Shown: positions 7,741-16,348 of the stretch, one piece after another
How positions within the stretch are numbered: position 1 is the first letter of the stretch
How the letters are laid out: each line of letters starts with the position of its first letter
NCBI RefSeq assembly: GCF_019797865.1
Contig: NZ_CP081869.1
Coordinates: forward strand, 62,001 to 126,000
DNA length: 64,000 nucleotides
DNA from: Chenggangzhangella methanolivorans
Lineage (GTDB): Bacteria; Pseudomonadota; Alphaproteobacteria; Rhizobiales; Methylopilaceae
Direction: 5' to 3'
Made by a program: the position numbers and the translations under genes
The notes under the pieces: generated by a model
The model's input: the letters and a program-made list of their open reading frames with translations, nothing else
Told to the model about the DNA's origin: nothing
Databases searched by the model: none

Positions 7741-9143
7741 ATGTCGTCAGCAGTCCATCCGGTCGACGAGACCTTTCCGGCCCCGCGGCTGATCACGCTC
7801 GGGTTGCAGCACGTGCTGGTGATGTACGCCGGCGCGGTCGCGGTGCCGCTCATCATCGGGCGCGCGCTGAAGCTGCCGCCCGAGGACGTCGCCTTCCTCA
7901 TCAGCGCGGACCTCTTCGTCTGCGGGCTCGCGACGCTTTGCCAATCGCTCGGCTTCAGGGGCGTGGGCGTCCGCCTGCCGGTGATGATGGGCGTCACCTT
8001 CGCCTCCGTCGGCCCGATGCTGTCGATGGCGACGGTTCCCGAGATCGGCATCCTGGGCATCTACGGCTCGGTGATCGCCGCCGGCGTCTTCGGCGTGCTC
8101 GTCGCGCCCTTCGTCAGCCGGCTGCTGCCGCTGTTCCCGCCGGTCGTCACCGGCACGATCATTCTCGTGATCGGCGTCTCGTTGATGCGGGTGGCGATCA
8201 ACTGGGCGGGCGGCGGCCTGCCGACCATCACCAAGGCGGTGCCCGGCGAGGCGTTTCCGGGCGCTTTCCCCAACCCCGCCTACGCCCAGACGCTCGGGCT
8301 CTGCGTCGCGCTCTTCACGCTGCTCGTGATCCTTGGCCTCATCCGCTGGGGCGCGGGTTTCATCGCCAACATCGCGGTGCTGCTCGGCATCGTGGCGGGC
8401 GCGGCGCTGTCGGCCGCGCTCGGCCTCATGCATGTCGAGAAGGTCGCGACCGCCTCATGGGGCGCCTTCATAACGCCCTTCCATTTCGGCCTGCCGCAGT
8501 TTCACCTCGTGCCGATCCTGACCATGTGCCTCGTGATGCTGGTCGTGATGATCGAGTCGCTCGGCATGTTCCTCGCGCTCGGCCAGATCACGAACAGGCC
8601 GCTCGACCAGAAAGACCTGACGCGGGGCCTGCGCGCCGACGGCGTCGGGACGATCCTCGGCGGGGTGTTCAACACCTTCCCCTACACGTCCTTCTCCCAG
8701 AACGTCGGGCTCGTGGGCGTCACGGGGGTCAAGTCGCGCTGGGTGACGGTCACGGGCGGGGCGATCATGATCGTGCTCGGCCTCCTGCCGAAGGTCGCCG
8801 CGCTGGTCGAGGCCATCCCCCAGCCCGTGCTCGGCGGGGCGGGCGTCGTGATGTTCGGCATGGTGGCGGCGACGGGCGTGCGCATCCTGAAGAACGCCGA
8901 TTTCGAGACCAACCGCTTCAACACCTTCGTGGTGGCGATCTCGGTCGGCTTCGGCATGATCCCGATGGTGGCGCCGAATTTCTTCCGGAACCTGCCGGAT
9001 GCGCTCCATCCGCTGCTGGAGTCCGGCATTCTGCTCGCCGCCGTCGTCTCGGTGCTGCTCAACCTGTTCTTCAACGGGTTCGGGAGCGCCGAGGACGCCC
9101 GGGCCCACGCGGCCCGGCGGCTGCGACGGCCGAGCACGTGTGA
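7741..9143 (+). CDS. NCS2 family nucleobase:cation symporter (xanthine/uracil permease type)
   Basis: This polytopic inner-membrane permease of about 467 residues belongs to the nucleobase-cation-symport-2 family. QHVLVMYAGAVAVPLI opens the first membrane helix, ESLGMFLALG carries the conserved acidic residue of TM8, and NTFPYTSFSQNVGLVGVTGVKSR is the family signature. In the given sequence the frame does not stop. It runs on through the next domain to 10512 as one 923-codon ORF. In the neighbouring frame a natural end, AAATAEHV plus TGA at 9141-9143, is reached if one base is missing near 9113-9120. I therefore treat it as a separate permease with an indel, though a true fusion is not excluded. 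The substrate is probably a purine such as 8-oxoguanine, xanthine or urate. Confidence 0.85.
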
Positions 9144-9153
9144 GGTTCCTGGC

Positions 9154-10512
9154 TTGCCGACCCTTCTGATCCGCCGCGCCGACGTGCTCGTCACCATGGA
9201 CGACGGGCGGCGCGAAATCGCCGACGGGGCGCTGTTCGCCCGCGACGGGGTGATCGAACAGGTCGGGACGACCGCCGAGCTTCCGCAGACCGCCGACCGC
9301 GTGATCGACATGGCGGGCCGCGTCGTGACGCCCGGCCTCGTCAACACCCACCACCACCTCTACCAGAACCTCACCCGCGTGGTCCCGGCCGCGCAGGACG
9401 CGCTGCTGTTCGGCTGGCTGAAGACGCTCTACCCGATCTGGGGCCGAATGGGCCCGGAGCACATCCGCGCCTCGACCACCATTGGCCTGATGGAGCTCGC
9501 CGAGACCGGCTGCACCACGAGCTCCGACCACCTCTACATGTTTCCGAACGGCGCGCGGCTCGACGATTCCATCGAGGCCGCGACCGGGATCGGCCTGCGC
9601 TTCCACGCGACCCGTGGCTCGATGAGCATCGGGGAGTCGAAGGGCGGCCTGCCGCCCGACGCGCTGGTGGAGGACGAGGCCGCCATCCTCCGCGACTGCC
9701 GCCGCGTGATCGAGACGTTCCACGACCCCTCACGGTTCGCGATGGTCCGGGTCGGCGTCGCGCCCTGCTCGCCGTTTTCGGTGAGTCGCGAACTGATGCG
9801 GGACTCCGCGGAGCTCGCCCGAAGCTACGGCGTCGGCATGCACACCCATCTCGCCGAGAACGTCGAGGACGTGGCCTATTCGCTGGAAAGGTTCGGCGTG
9901 CGCCCGGGGGCCTATGCCGAGGCGCTCGGCTGGTGCGGGCCTGACGTCTGGCACGCCCACTGCGTCCAGCTCGACGCCGAGGAGATCGGCCTCTTCGCCC
10001 GCTCCGGCACGGGCGTCGCGCACTGCCCCTGCTCCAACATGCGGCTCGGCAGCGGCGTCGCGCCGGTGCGCGAGATGATGGCGGCGGGCGTCAGCGTCGG
10101 GCTCGGCGTCGACGGCTCGGCCTCGAACGACAGCGGCCACATGCTCGCCGAAGCGCGGCAGGCGCTGCTGCTCCAGCGCGTCGCCAAGGGCGGCGCGGCG
10201 CTCACCGCCCGGCAGGCGCTCGAACTCGCGACGCTCGGCGGCGCGAAGGCGCTCGGGCGCGACGACATCGGCGCGCTCGCGCCGGGCAAGGCCGCCGACG
10301 TCTCGGCCTTCGACCTTTCCGACGTCGCCTTCGCGGGCGCGCAATGGGACCCGGTCGCGGCGCTCGTCTTCTGCGGTCCGGCGCGCGCCGACCTGACGGT
10401 GGTCAACGGCCGCGTGGTGGTCGAGCGCGGCCGCTGCGTTACGGTCGACCGTGAGATGGCGCTCGAACGCCATGCAGCGCTCGCCCGCGCGCTGATCCAT
10501 GACTCGCATTAA
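9154..10512 (+). CDS. 8-oxoguanine deaminase (amidohydrolase superfamily)
   Basis: This amidohydrolase of about 452 residues is related to guanine deaminase and fits the 8-oxoguanine deaminase (PA0142) subfamily, which converts 8-oxoguanine to urate. Metal and catalytic blocks are the HxH in NTHHHLYQN, HTHLAEN, WHAHCVQLD and GLGVDGSASND. A TTG at 9154, preceded by GAGG, is the likely start: it gives PTLLIRRADVLVTMDDG, the usual family N-terminus. In this sequence it is also in frame with the upstream permease, so a fused reading exists. Its product, urate, would feed PuuD encoded at 37220. The pairing with a nucleobase permease fits uptake followed by deamination. Confidence 0.87.
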   Translation: MPTLLIRRADVLVTMDDGRREIADGALFARDGVIEQVGTTAELPQTADRVIDMAGRVVTPGLVNTHHHLYQNLTRVVPAAQDALLFGWLKTLYPIWGRMGPEHIRASTTIGLMELAETGCTTSSDHLYMFPNGARLDDSIEAATGIGLRFHATRGSMSIGESKGGLPPDALVEDEAAILRDCRRVIETFHDPSRFAMVRVGVAPCSPFSVSRELMRDSAELARSYGVGMHTHLAENVEDVAYSLERFGVRPGAYAEALGWCGPDVWHAHCVQLDAEEIGLFARSGTGVAHCPCSNMRLGSGVAPVREMMAAGVSVGLGVDGSASNDSGHMLAEARQALLLQRVAKGGAALTARQALELATLGGAKALGRDDIGALAPGKAADVSAFDLSDVAFAGAQWDPVAALVFCGPARADLTVVNGRVVVERGRCVTVDREMALERHAALARALIHDSH

Positions 10513-10551
10513 GGCGCCGGCTTGCACCAACTGCGCGTCCGCCGGCCGGTA

Positions 10552-10621
10552 TTGATCAAAGATCGATCAAGTCACGTCTTCTCGCGCCTCTTTTCACGCC
10601 ACTGTGTACCCTCGGATACAC
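10552..10621 (+). promoter_or_regulatory. Two inverted repeats upstream of the Tsx-like porin gene
   Basis: The 270-base gap before the porin gene holds TTGATC-N7-GATCAA (10552-10570) and GTGTA-N8-TACAC (10604-10621). Both are AT-richer than their surroundings and lie 160-230 bases before the start codon. They may be operators or part of the promoter. No regulator can be assigned. Confidence 0.35.
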
Positions 10622-10782
10622 TTGCGAACGACTACAGCTTTCACGTCCTCGTCATATTGACCGTCCGGTTCGGTCATGTGACTCTCGTCGAAGCATCGGG
10701 GGTCGATGTAATTCGAGACGAAAGCCGCGCGCAAAATCTTGCGCGGGTGCGGCGAACTACGCTCGACGGGGAGCCTTGTGAC

Positions 10783-11658
10783 ATGACGCGTCTTTGGAAT
10801 TCGAGCAAATCCTTCGCCGACCTGAAGTCCTGGACGCTCGGCGCCGTCGCCGCTGCGGTCCTGGCCGGCGGCGCGACCTCGGCGGTCGCGGCCGACATGG
10901 CCGAACCCGCTCCCGCGACGCCCGCGCCCTTCACCTTCTCGACCACCGAAATCCAGTTCCAGCTCGGCCGGCTGAAGAACCCCTTCGCGCCGGGCGGCGA
11001 CCCGAACTACACCCCCATCGTCACGCTGCAGCACGCCTCCAGCTGGGTGTTCGGCGACGTGTTCTTCTTCATCGACTTCCTCGACGACAACAAGCGCGAC
11101 GGCTTCAACGACAAGGACGCCTACGGCGAATTCTACGCCTACTTCTCGTCCTCGAAGCTGCTCGGCGTGAACTACGGCGACGGCATCATCAAGGACGTCG
11201 GCGTGGTGGCGGGCATCAACGCCGACGCCGACGCCAACTATCGCAGCTACCTCCCCGGCATCTATGTCGACTGGAAGGTTCCGGGCTTCGCGTTCTTCCG
11301 CACCCAGTTCACCGCCGTGCTCGACGACAGCGACCACAAGGGGCCGAACGGGCGCCAGAAGGACGGCTGGCAGTTCGACAACTCCTTCGCCGCGCCGTTC
11401 GAGATCGCCGGCCAGTTCTTCAGCTTCGAGGGCCACTGGGAATATACGTGGAACGTCGAAACCAACATCGACGGCTTCAAGATCAAGCAGAAGGACTGGT
11501 TCCTCGCCCAGCCGCAGCTGCGTTGGGACGCCGGCTACGCGATCACCGGCAAGAAGGACGTGTTCTTCCTCGGCACCGAATACCAGCTCTGGGTCAACAA
11601 GCTCGGCTCGAAGGTCGACGAGAGCCGCTTCCAGGCGCTTGCGGTGCTGCGCTTCTGA
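10783..11658 (+). CDS. Tsx-like nucleoside-specific outer-membrane channel
   Basis: This 291-residue outer-membrane beta-barrel protein resembles the nucleoside-specific Tsx channel family. A signal peptide ends near SAVAADM (residues about 15-38). The mature part has the family blocks TEIQFQLGRLKNPF, VTLQHASSWVFGDVFFFIDFLDD and a terminal phenylalanine (ALAVLRF) typical of assembled porins. The frame is open upstream to 10522, but ATG 10783 directly precedes the signal peptide. Placed between nucleobase permease/deaminase genes and the BMP ABC systems, it probably admits nucleosides or bases into the periplasm. It ends at a strong terminator. Confidence 0.87.
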   Translation: MTRLWNSSKSFADLKSWTLGAVAAAVLAGGATSAVAADMAEPAPATPAPFTFSTTEIQFQLGRLKNPFAPGGDPNYTPIVTLQHASSWVFGDVFFFIDFLDDNKRDGFNDKDAYGEFYAYFSSSKLLGVNYGDGIIKDVGVVAGINADADANYRSYLPGIYVDWKVPGFAFFRTQFTAVLDDSDHKGPNGRQKDGWQFDNSFAAPFEIAGQFFSFEGHWEYTWNVETNIDGFKIKQKDWFLAQPQLRWDAGYAITGKKDVFFLGTEYQLWVNKLGSKVDESRFQALAVLRF

Positions 11659-11699
11659 TCTTTCCTCCCTCTCTCCGGGTTTCCTCCCAAACTTGAACA

Positions 11700-11730
11700 T
11701 GGCCGGCGACAGGTTCGCCGGCCATTTTTT
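11700..11730 (+). terminator. Rho-independent terminator after the Tsx-like gene
   Basis: A perfect 10-bp stem TGGCCGGCGA/TCGCCGGCCA with a 5-base loop is followed directly by six T residues. It starts 42 bases after the Tsx stop codon. The T run is on the plus side only, so it terminates the porin transcript and not the convergent operon. Confidence 0.9.
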
Positions 11731-11780
11731 ATGCCTCGGCCTGGGGGAGAAGAGAGCCGCCGGCCCACCGGACGCACCGC

Positions 11781-11877
11781 CGTCATGCCCGGCAAAGCCG
11801 GGTATCCACGATTTCGGCTGTCGCCGCGCGCTTTTGACCAAGTCGTGAATGCCCGCGCGAAGGCGCGGGCACGACGG
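11781..11877. repeat. Palindromic repeat, family B (CGTCATGCCCGG type)
   Basis: It opens CGTCATGCCCGGCAAAGCCGGG and closes with GCCCGCGCGAAGGCGCGGGCACGACG, two small hairpins in inverted orientation around about 45 bases. Related elements lie at 35556-35647, 42739-42831 and 56430-56538. It separates the convergent porin gene and cyanurate operon. Confidence 0.7.
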
Positions 11878-11918
11878 CGGGGGCTCCAACGGAACAACGG
11901 CTTACGAGGGAGAGCGCC

Positions 11919-12581
11919 TCACGCCATCGCGGCGATCGCGGCCCCGGAGCTCGACACCCAGCCGAAGATGCCGCCCTGCGCCTTGATCATCCGGAGCCCC
12001 ATCTCGTGGAACTCGGGGAAATAGGACGCGCAGCAGTCCGAAAGCGCGACGCAGCGATAGCCGCGGTCGTTGGCTTCGCGGATCGTGGTGTTGACGCAGA
12101 CCTCCGTCGTCACGCCGCAGACCAGCAGCGTGTCGACGCCGCGGTTCCTCAGCATCAGTTCGAGATCGGTCTGGTAGAAGGCGCCCTTGCCGGGCTTGTC
12201 GATCACCGGCTCGCCGGGCGCGGGTCTGAGCGCCGCGATGATGTCGTGGCCGGCCTCGCCGCGGATCAGGATGCGGCCCATCGGGCCTTGCGCGCCGATC
12301 CTGAGGCTCGGCTCGCCGCGCTCCACCTTGGCCTTGGGCGCGTCCGAGAGGTCGGGACGGTGCCCCTCGCGGGTGTGGATCACCAGCATTCCGGCGGCGC
12401 GCGCCGCGGCCAGCACCGCCTGGCAGGGCGCGATCGCGGCCTCAAGCAGCGAGATGTCGTTGCCCAGCGTCTCACCGAAGCCGCCGGGCTCGAGGAAATC
12501 GCGCTGCATGTCGATGATGACGAGCGCGGTTCTTCCAAGGTCCACCGCGATCGGCTGCGGCTCCGCGTCGATCGTCACCAT
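11919..12581 (-). CDS. Isochorismatase-fold cysteine hydrolase, last gene of the cyanurate operon
   Basis: This 220-residue isochorismatase-like hydrolase has the Asp-Lys-Cys triad in place: Asp24 (VIIDMQRDF), Lys in [10 protein letters not shown] near 129-132, and Cys162 in [11 protein letters not shown]. It is a clear paralogue of the biuret hydrolase at 18916, sharing [10 protein letters not shown] and the ANDRGYRC block, but it lacks that protein's N-terminal extension and its GDAGPCGR region differs (QGPMGRIL). It starts 5 bases after atzH, so it is in the operon. It may hydrolyse biuret, a carboxylated biuret or another small amide of the same pathway. Which one is not visible from sequence. 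Confidence 0.87.
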   Translation of the reverse strand: MVTIDAEPQPIAVDLGRTALVIIDMQRDFLEPGGFGETLGNDISLLEAAIAPCQAVLAAARAAGMLVIHTREGHRPDLSDAPKAKVERGEPSLRIGAQGPMGRILIRGEAGHDIIAALRPAPGEPVIDKPGKGAFYQTDLELMLRNRGVDTLLVCGVTTEVCVNTTIREANDRGYRCVALSDCCASYFPEFHEMGLRMIKAQGGIFGWVSSSGAAIAAMA

Positions 12582-12586
12582 CGCCC

Positions 12587-12982
12587 TTACTCCTCGTCGA
12601 TGACGCTGACATGGGCGGAGACCACCCGCCAGCCGTCGGGAAACCGCGCCCAGGTCTGGCTCTGGCGGCCGATCTTGCCGGGCGCGTTCTCGCGCCGGAA
12701 CAGCGTGTTGGCGACCGCGAAGTCGCGGCCGTAGGTGGTGATCTGCGTGCGCTCGAGCGTGCGGTCGAGCCCCTTCGAGGACCGGCCGCGGCGGAAGGCG
12801 CGGATCTCGTCCATGCCGTAGAGGTTCTCGGTCGCGCCGTAGCGGAGCGTGCGGGGATCGTCGCGGAACAGCGCCTCGAGCGTCGCGACGTCGTTGCCGG
12901 TCAGCGCCGCCTCATAGGTCGCGAAGGCCTTTTCGACCTCGGCCTTCACCTCGGGAATGTCGATCTCGGACTCGATGCTCAC
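12587..12982 (-). CDS. atzH: AtzH-like DUF3225 protein (1,3-dicarboxyurea deamidase)
   Basis: This 131-residue single-domain protein has the SnoaL/NTF2-like DUF3225 pattern: [21 protein letters not shown], then [26 protein letters not shown], and [22 protein letters not shown] at the end. In Pseudomonas sp. ADP, AtzH turns 1,3-dicarboxyurea, the product of AtzE, into allophanate, which prevents a dead end. The GTG start at 12982 overlaps the atzE stop. The order atzF-atzG-atzE-atzH is what supports the specific name. Many DUF3225 proteins of unknown role also sit beside amidases. Confidence 0.8.
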   Translation of the reverse strand: MSIESEIDIPEVKAEVEKAFATYEAALTGNDVATLEALFRDDPRTLRYGATENLYGMDEIRAFRRGRSSKGLDRTLERTQITTYGRDFAVANTLFRRENAPGKIGRQSQTWARFPDGWRVVSAHVSVIDEE

Positions 12983-14331
12983 AGCTTCGCCTTTCGGAAT
13001 TCGGCCACGCCGGCCGCCTCGAGCGCGCGGGCGACGCGCAACGCGTCGGCCTCCCGCCAGGGCGCCGCGATGATCTGCACGCCGAGCGGCAGGCCCTCGT
13101 CAAGAAAGATCGGCGCGCAGGCGACCGGCAGGCCGATGAAGGAGATCGGCTGGGTGTAGACGCCGAGATTCGGCCGCACGGGCAAGGTCACGCCGTCGAG
13201 CGTGAAGGTCTTCTGACCGAGCGCCGGGGCCCGGCAGGGGGTCGACGGCGCGAGCAGGATGTCGACCGTCTCAAACACGCGCGCCGCTTCTTGCGCGAAC
13301 CAGCGCCGGAAGCGCTGGGCCTTGGCCACATAGGCCGACGGGATCGTCGCGCCGGCGATCAGCCGGTCGCGCACCGCGGGGTCGAACTCGTCCGGGCGCG
13401 CGCGCAGGCGCTCGAGGTGAAGCGCCGCGCCTTCGGTCGCGGTGATGAGATAGGCCGCGGCGCGGGCGCGGGCGGCCTCGGGAAACTCGACCACCGCTTC
13501 GGCCCCGAGACAGGCCGCGGCGCGCGCCACCGCCTCGAAGCACTCCGCCTCGCCGCCGCGCGCGAAATGGCCGCCGAGCGTGGCGATCCGGAGATCCGCG
13601 AAGCCGGCGTCGAGCGACGGAGCCGCGGGTTCCGGCGCGCGCGTCGTGGTGGCGGGATCCTCGGCGTCCGGCCCCTGCATGGCGTCGTAGGCGCGCGCCA
13701 GAAGATCGGTCGAGCGCGCGATTGGACCGAGATGGTCGAGGCTCTGCACGAAGGGGAAGGTTCCGGCGCGGGTGAGCCGTCCGTACGTCGGCTTCAGGCC
13801 GAAGCAGCCGCAGAGCGCCGAGGGCACCCGGATCGAACCGTTGGTGTCGGAGGCGAGCGCGACATCGACCAATCCGGCCGCCACCGCCGCGCCCGACCCG
13901 CCCGACGAACCGCCCGACATGCGCGTGAGGTCATGGGGATTTCGCGAGGGCCCGTCGTGAATGTTTTCACCTGTAAAGTCATAGGCGTATTCGCCCATGT
14001 TGAGAGCGCCGGTGAGGATCGCCCCCGCCGCCTCCATGCGCGTCAGAAGAGCGGCGTCGCGGGTCGCACGCGCACGGTCGCGGTTGATCCTTGAGCCCGC
14101 GCGGGTCGGGAGCCCTTCGACGTCAAAGAGATTCTTGACCGCGAAGGCGACGCCCGCAAGCGCGCCCGAATTGGCGCCGGCGTCGAGCGCGCGCGCGGCG
14201 GAGAGCGCACGCTCGGCCGTCACGTCGGTGAAGGCGCCGACGCGCCCGTCGAGCGCGTCGATCCGGGCGAGCGCGGCGGCGGCCGCTTGCTCCGCGGGGC
14301 CGGGCTCGGGTCTGGCGGCGGCCAGGCTCAC
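12979..14331 (-). CDS. atzE: AtzE-type amidase (1-carboxybiuret hydrolase catalytic subunit)
   Basis: This 450-residue amidase-signature enzyme has catalytic blocks FAVKNLFD (Lys), MSGGSSGGSGAAVA (cis-Ser) and ASDTNGSIRVPSA (nucleophile Ser). AtzE removes ammonia from 1-carboxybiuret and works as a complex with the small AtzG. The GTG start at 14331 overlaps the stop of the small upstream gene, as expected for coupled subunits. The frame stays open far upstream, to 14811, but that part is an out-of-frame copy of atzF sequence and has no amidase features. The length and the IHDGPSRNPHDLTRMSGGSS region fit AtzE better than GatA. Confidence 0.87.
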   Translation of the reverse strand: MSLAAARPEPGPAEQAAAAALARIDALDGRVGAFTDVTAERALSAARALDAGANSGALAGVAFAVKNLFDVEGLPTRAGSRINRDRARATRDAALLTRMEAAGAILTGALNMGEYAYDFTGENIHDGPSRNPHDLTRMSGGSSGGSGAAVAAGLVDVALASDTNGSIRVPSALCGCFGLKPTYGRLTRAGTFPFVQSLDHLGPIARSTDLLARAYDAMQGPDAEDPATTTRAPEPAAPSLDAGFADLRIATLGGHFARGGEAECFEAVARAAACLGAEAVVEFPEAARARAAAYLITATEGAALHLERLRARPDEFDPAVRDRLIAGATIPSAYVAKAQRFRRWFAQEAARVFETVDILLAPSTPCRAPALGQKTFTLDGVTLPVRPNLGVYTQPISFIGLPVACAPIFLDEGLPLGVQIIAAPWREADALRVARALEAAGVAEFRKAKL

Positions 14332-14537
14332 GCGGCGCCTCCCGGAGCGATCGGCGCGAAGATCGGCGCGGGCTCCATCTCGTCCTCGAGCGGAAAGGCG
14401 TCGACGAGCCGCGCCGCGGTCACGGTCACGCCAAGATGGGCGAGCACGGAGGCGCGCCATTGGGGCGCGACCCGAAGGCCGAGCAGCGCGGCGGCGGCGT
14501 CGAGATGCGCTTCGAGCGCGGCGGCGTCGTCGGCCAT
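14328..14537 (-). CDS. atzG: AtzG-like small subunit (DUF4089)
   Basis: This 69-residue helical protein, MADDAAALEAHLDAAAALLG followed by RASVLAHLGVTVTAARLVDAFPL, has the size and two-helix layout of AtzG, a GatC-like partner that stabilises AtzE. The C-terminal DEMEPAPIFAP tail is typical. ATG 14537 overlaps the atzF stop (TGATG); a GTG three bases earlier is an alternative start. It is placed directly before atzE and coupled to it. Short proteins are easy to misname, but gene order makes the assignment solid. Confidence 0.82.
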   Translation of the reverse strand: MADDAAALEAHLDAAAALLGLRVAPQWRASVLAHLGVTVTAARLVDAFPLEDEMEPAPIFAPIAPGGAA

Positions 14538-16348
14538 CACGCCGCCGCCCGCTTGCGCTGGTAGGCGCGCCAGCCGCCGAACGAGGTGATGTCCTCCGCC
14601 CCGTCCGTGGCGATCGCCTCCGCGAGGAAGCCGAGCGCCGTCGATCCGTCGGCGAGGCGCAGCGTCCCGAAGCCGAGCGGCGCCGGAACGCCCGCGATGA
14701 ACGGTCCGACATTGGCCGACGGCAGCGCCCAGATCTCGGTCGCGATCGCAGCGCCCGCGCCTTCCGCGACGCGCACGAGGCCTGGCCTCGCGACCTTTCC
14801 GGGCAACGCATAGAGCCGGTAGCAGGGCGCGGCGTCGATCGCCCGCAGGAAGCGCCCGCCGAGCCGAGTGAGCTCGCCGTTGAGCGCCATGCCGGAAAGA
14901 TGCGCGCCCACCACCACGATCGCGGTCTCGTCGGGCGCGGGAGCCGGCGCGCGATCGGGCGCGGCCGGAGCCGGCAGGCCGAGCGCGCCGAGCGGCGTTT
15001 CGCCCATGGCGTGGAGCCGCTCTCCGATCGCGGCGAGACGCGCGTCGGCGCCTGCCGCGCCGATCAGCGTGACGCCGGCCGGCAGCCCGTCGGGCCGCGG
15101 GCGGCCGGGAACCGCGAGAGCGCAGAGATCCATCAGGTTCACGAAGTTGGTGTAGGCGCCGAACTCGCTGTTGAGCCCGACCGGATGGGCCGAGACCTCG
15201 GCCACGGTGCGGGGCCGCGGATAGGTCGGCACGAGCAGGCAGTCGACGGAGCCGAGCGGGCCCGAGAGCGCGCGCCTCATCGCCGCGAGTTCATACATGC
15301 CGCCGAAGGCGTGGCCGGCGTCGAAGCGGCGCGCGCCCTCGATGATCTGGCGCGTCACCGGATGGATGTCGTCGGCGTTGGTCTCGATGAAGCCGCGGAT
15401 CGCCTCCTGCCGCTCGGCGACGAAGGGTCCGCTGTAGAGCAGCCCCGCGACCGCGAAGAACGGCTCGAAGTCGAGTTCGACGATCTCGCCGCCGAGCGCC
15501 GCGACGTCGGCGAGCGTCGCCTCGTAGGCGGCCTCTGCCGCGGGGTCGCCCCCGAAGCTGCGGGTCTGGGGCGTCGGGACGCCGACGCGAAACTTCGGCG
15601 GGGCCAAGCCGACCGGCGCGGTCCGGACGTCGCGCGAGAACGGGTCGGAGGGTTCGAAGCCCGCCATCGCGGAGAAGGCCGCATAGGCGTCGTCGACCGA
15701 CAGCGCGAAGACCGAGACGCAGTCGAGCGACTTGCAGGCGGGCACGACGCCCTTGGTCGGGATCGCGCCGACGGTCGGTTTCAGCCCCACGATGTTGTTG
15801 AGCCCTGCCGGCACGCGGCCGGAGCCGGCGGTGTCGGTGCCGAGCGCGAAGGCGACGAGTCCCTTGGCCACCGCCACCGCGGAGCCCGAGCTCGATCCGC
15901 CGGGCACGAGCGACGGATCGACGGCGTTGAGCGGGACAGGATAGGGCGTCCGAAGGCCGACGAGCCCGGTGGCGAACTGGTCGAGATTGGTCTTGCCGAC
16001 GATGAGCGCGCCAGCCGCCTTCAGCCGGGAGACCGCGACCGCGTCTTCCGCCGCGCGATAGGCGAAGGCGGGGCATGCGGCGGTGGTCTCGAGGCCTGCG
16101 ACGTCGATGTTGTCCTTCACCGCGACGGGAACGCCCCAGAGCGCCCGCCCGTCCGGCGTCGCGCCGAGCGCCTCTGCGGCCGCGCGGAGGGCGGCGCGGT
16201 CGGCGAGCGAGATGAAGATCCCGGGATCCCCGCAGGCCTCGATGCGGGCGAAGACCTCGTCTACGACGTCGGCCGGCGTCGTCCCGCCGGCGTAGGCTGC
16301 GGCGAGCGAGGCGAGGTCGAGGCCAAGCCCTTCGAGCGGGCGCGCCAT
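14537..16348 (-). CDS. atzF: Allophanate hydrolase AtzF
   Basis: This 603-residue enzyme has an N-terminal amidase-signature domain (residues about 1-440) and a C-terminal domain of about 160 residues, the AtzF/DUR1 architecture. Lys78 (VKDN), Ser152 (GGSSSGS) and Ser176 (TDTAGSGRVP) each lie 13 residues before the Lys91, Ser165 and Ser189 reported for AtzF of Pseudomonas sp. ADP. It converts allophanate to ammonia and CO2, the last step of cyanurate and biuret breakdown. The C-terminal domain (IVVVGAHLSGMALNGELTRLGG) is intact. The start overlaps the stop of the upstream ATPase gene. Confidence 0.93.
   Translation of the reverse strand: MARPLEGLGLDLASLAAAYAGGTTPADVVDEVFARIEACGDPGIFISLADRAALRAAAEALGATPDGRALWGVPVAVKDNIDVAGLETTAACPAFAYRAAEDAVAVSRLKAAGALIVGKTNLDQFATGLVGLRTPYPVPLNAVDPSLVPGGSSSGSAVAVAKGLVAFALGTDTAGSGRVPAGLNNIVGLKPTVGAIPTKGVVPACKSLDCVSVFALSVDDAYAAFSAMAGFEPSDPFSRDVRTAPVGLAPPKFRVGVPTPQTRSFGGDPAAEAAYEATLADVAALGGEIVELDFEPFFAVAGLLYSGPFVAERQEAIRGFIETNADDIHPVTRQIIEGARRFDAGHAFGGMYELAAMRRALSGPLGSVDCLLVPTYPRPRTVAEVSAHPVGLNSEFGAYTNFVNLMDLCALAVPGRPRPDGLPAGVTLIGAAGADARLAAIGERLHAMGETPLGALGLPAPAAPDRAPAPAPDETAIVVVGAHLSGMALNGELTRLGGRFLRAIDAAPCYRLYALPGKVARPGLVRVAEGAGAAIATEIWALPSANVGPFIAGVPAPLGFGTLRLADGSTALGFLAEAIATDGAEDITSFGGWRAYQRKRAAA

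Noticed and set aside
12979..14811. 610-codon reading of the amidase gene starting at 14811
   Set aside because: The extra 160 codons are Arg-rich shadow of atzF and atzG in another frame. The amidase fold starts at GTG 14331, which overlaps the atzG stop.
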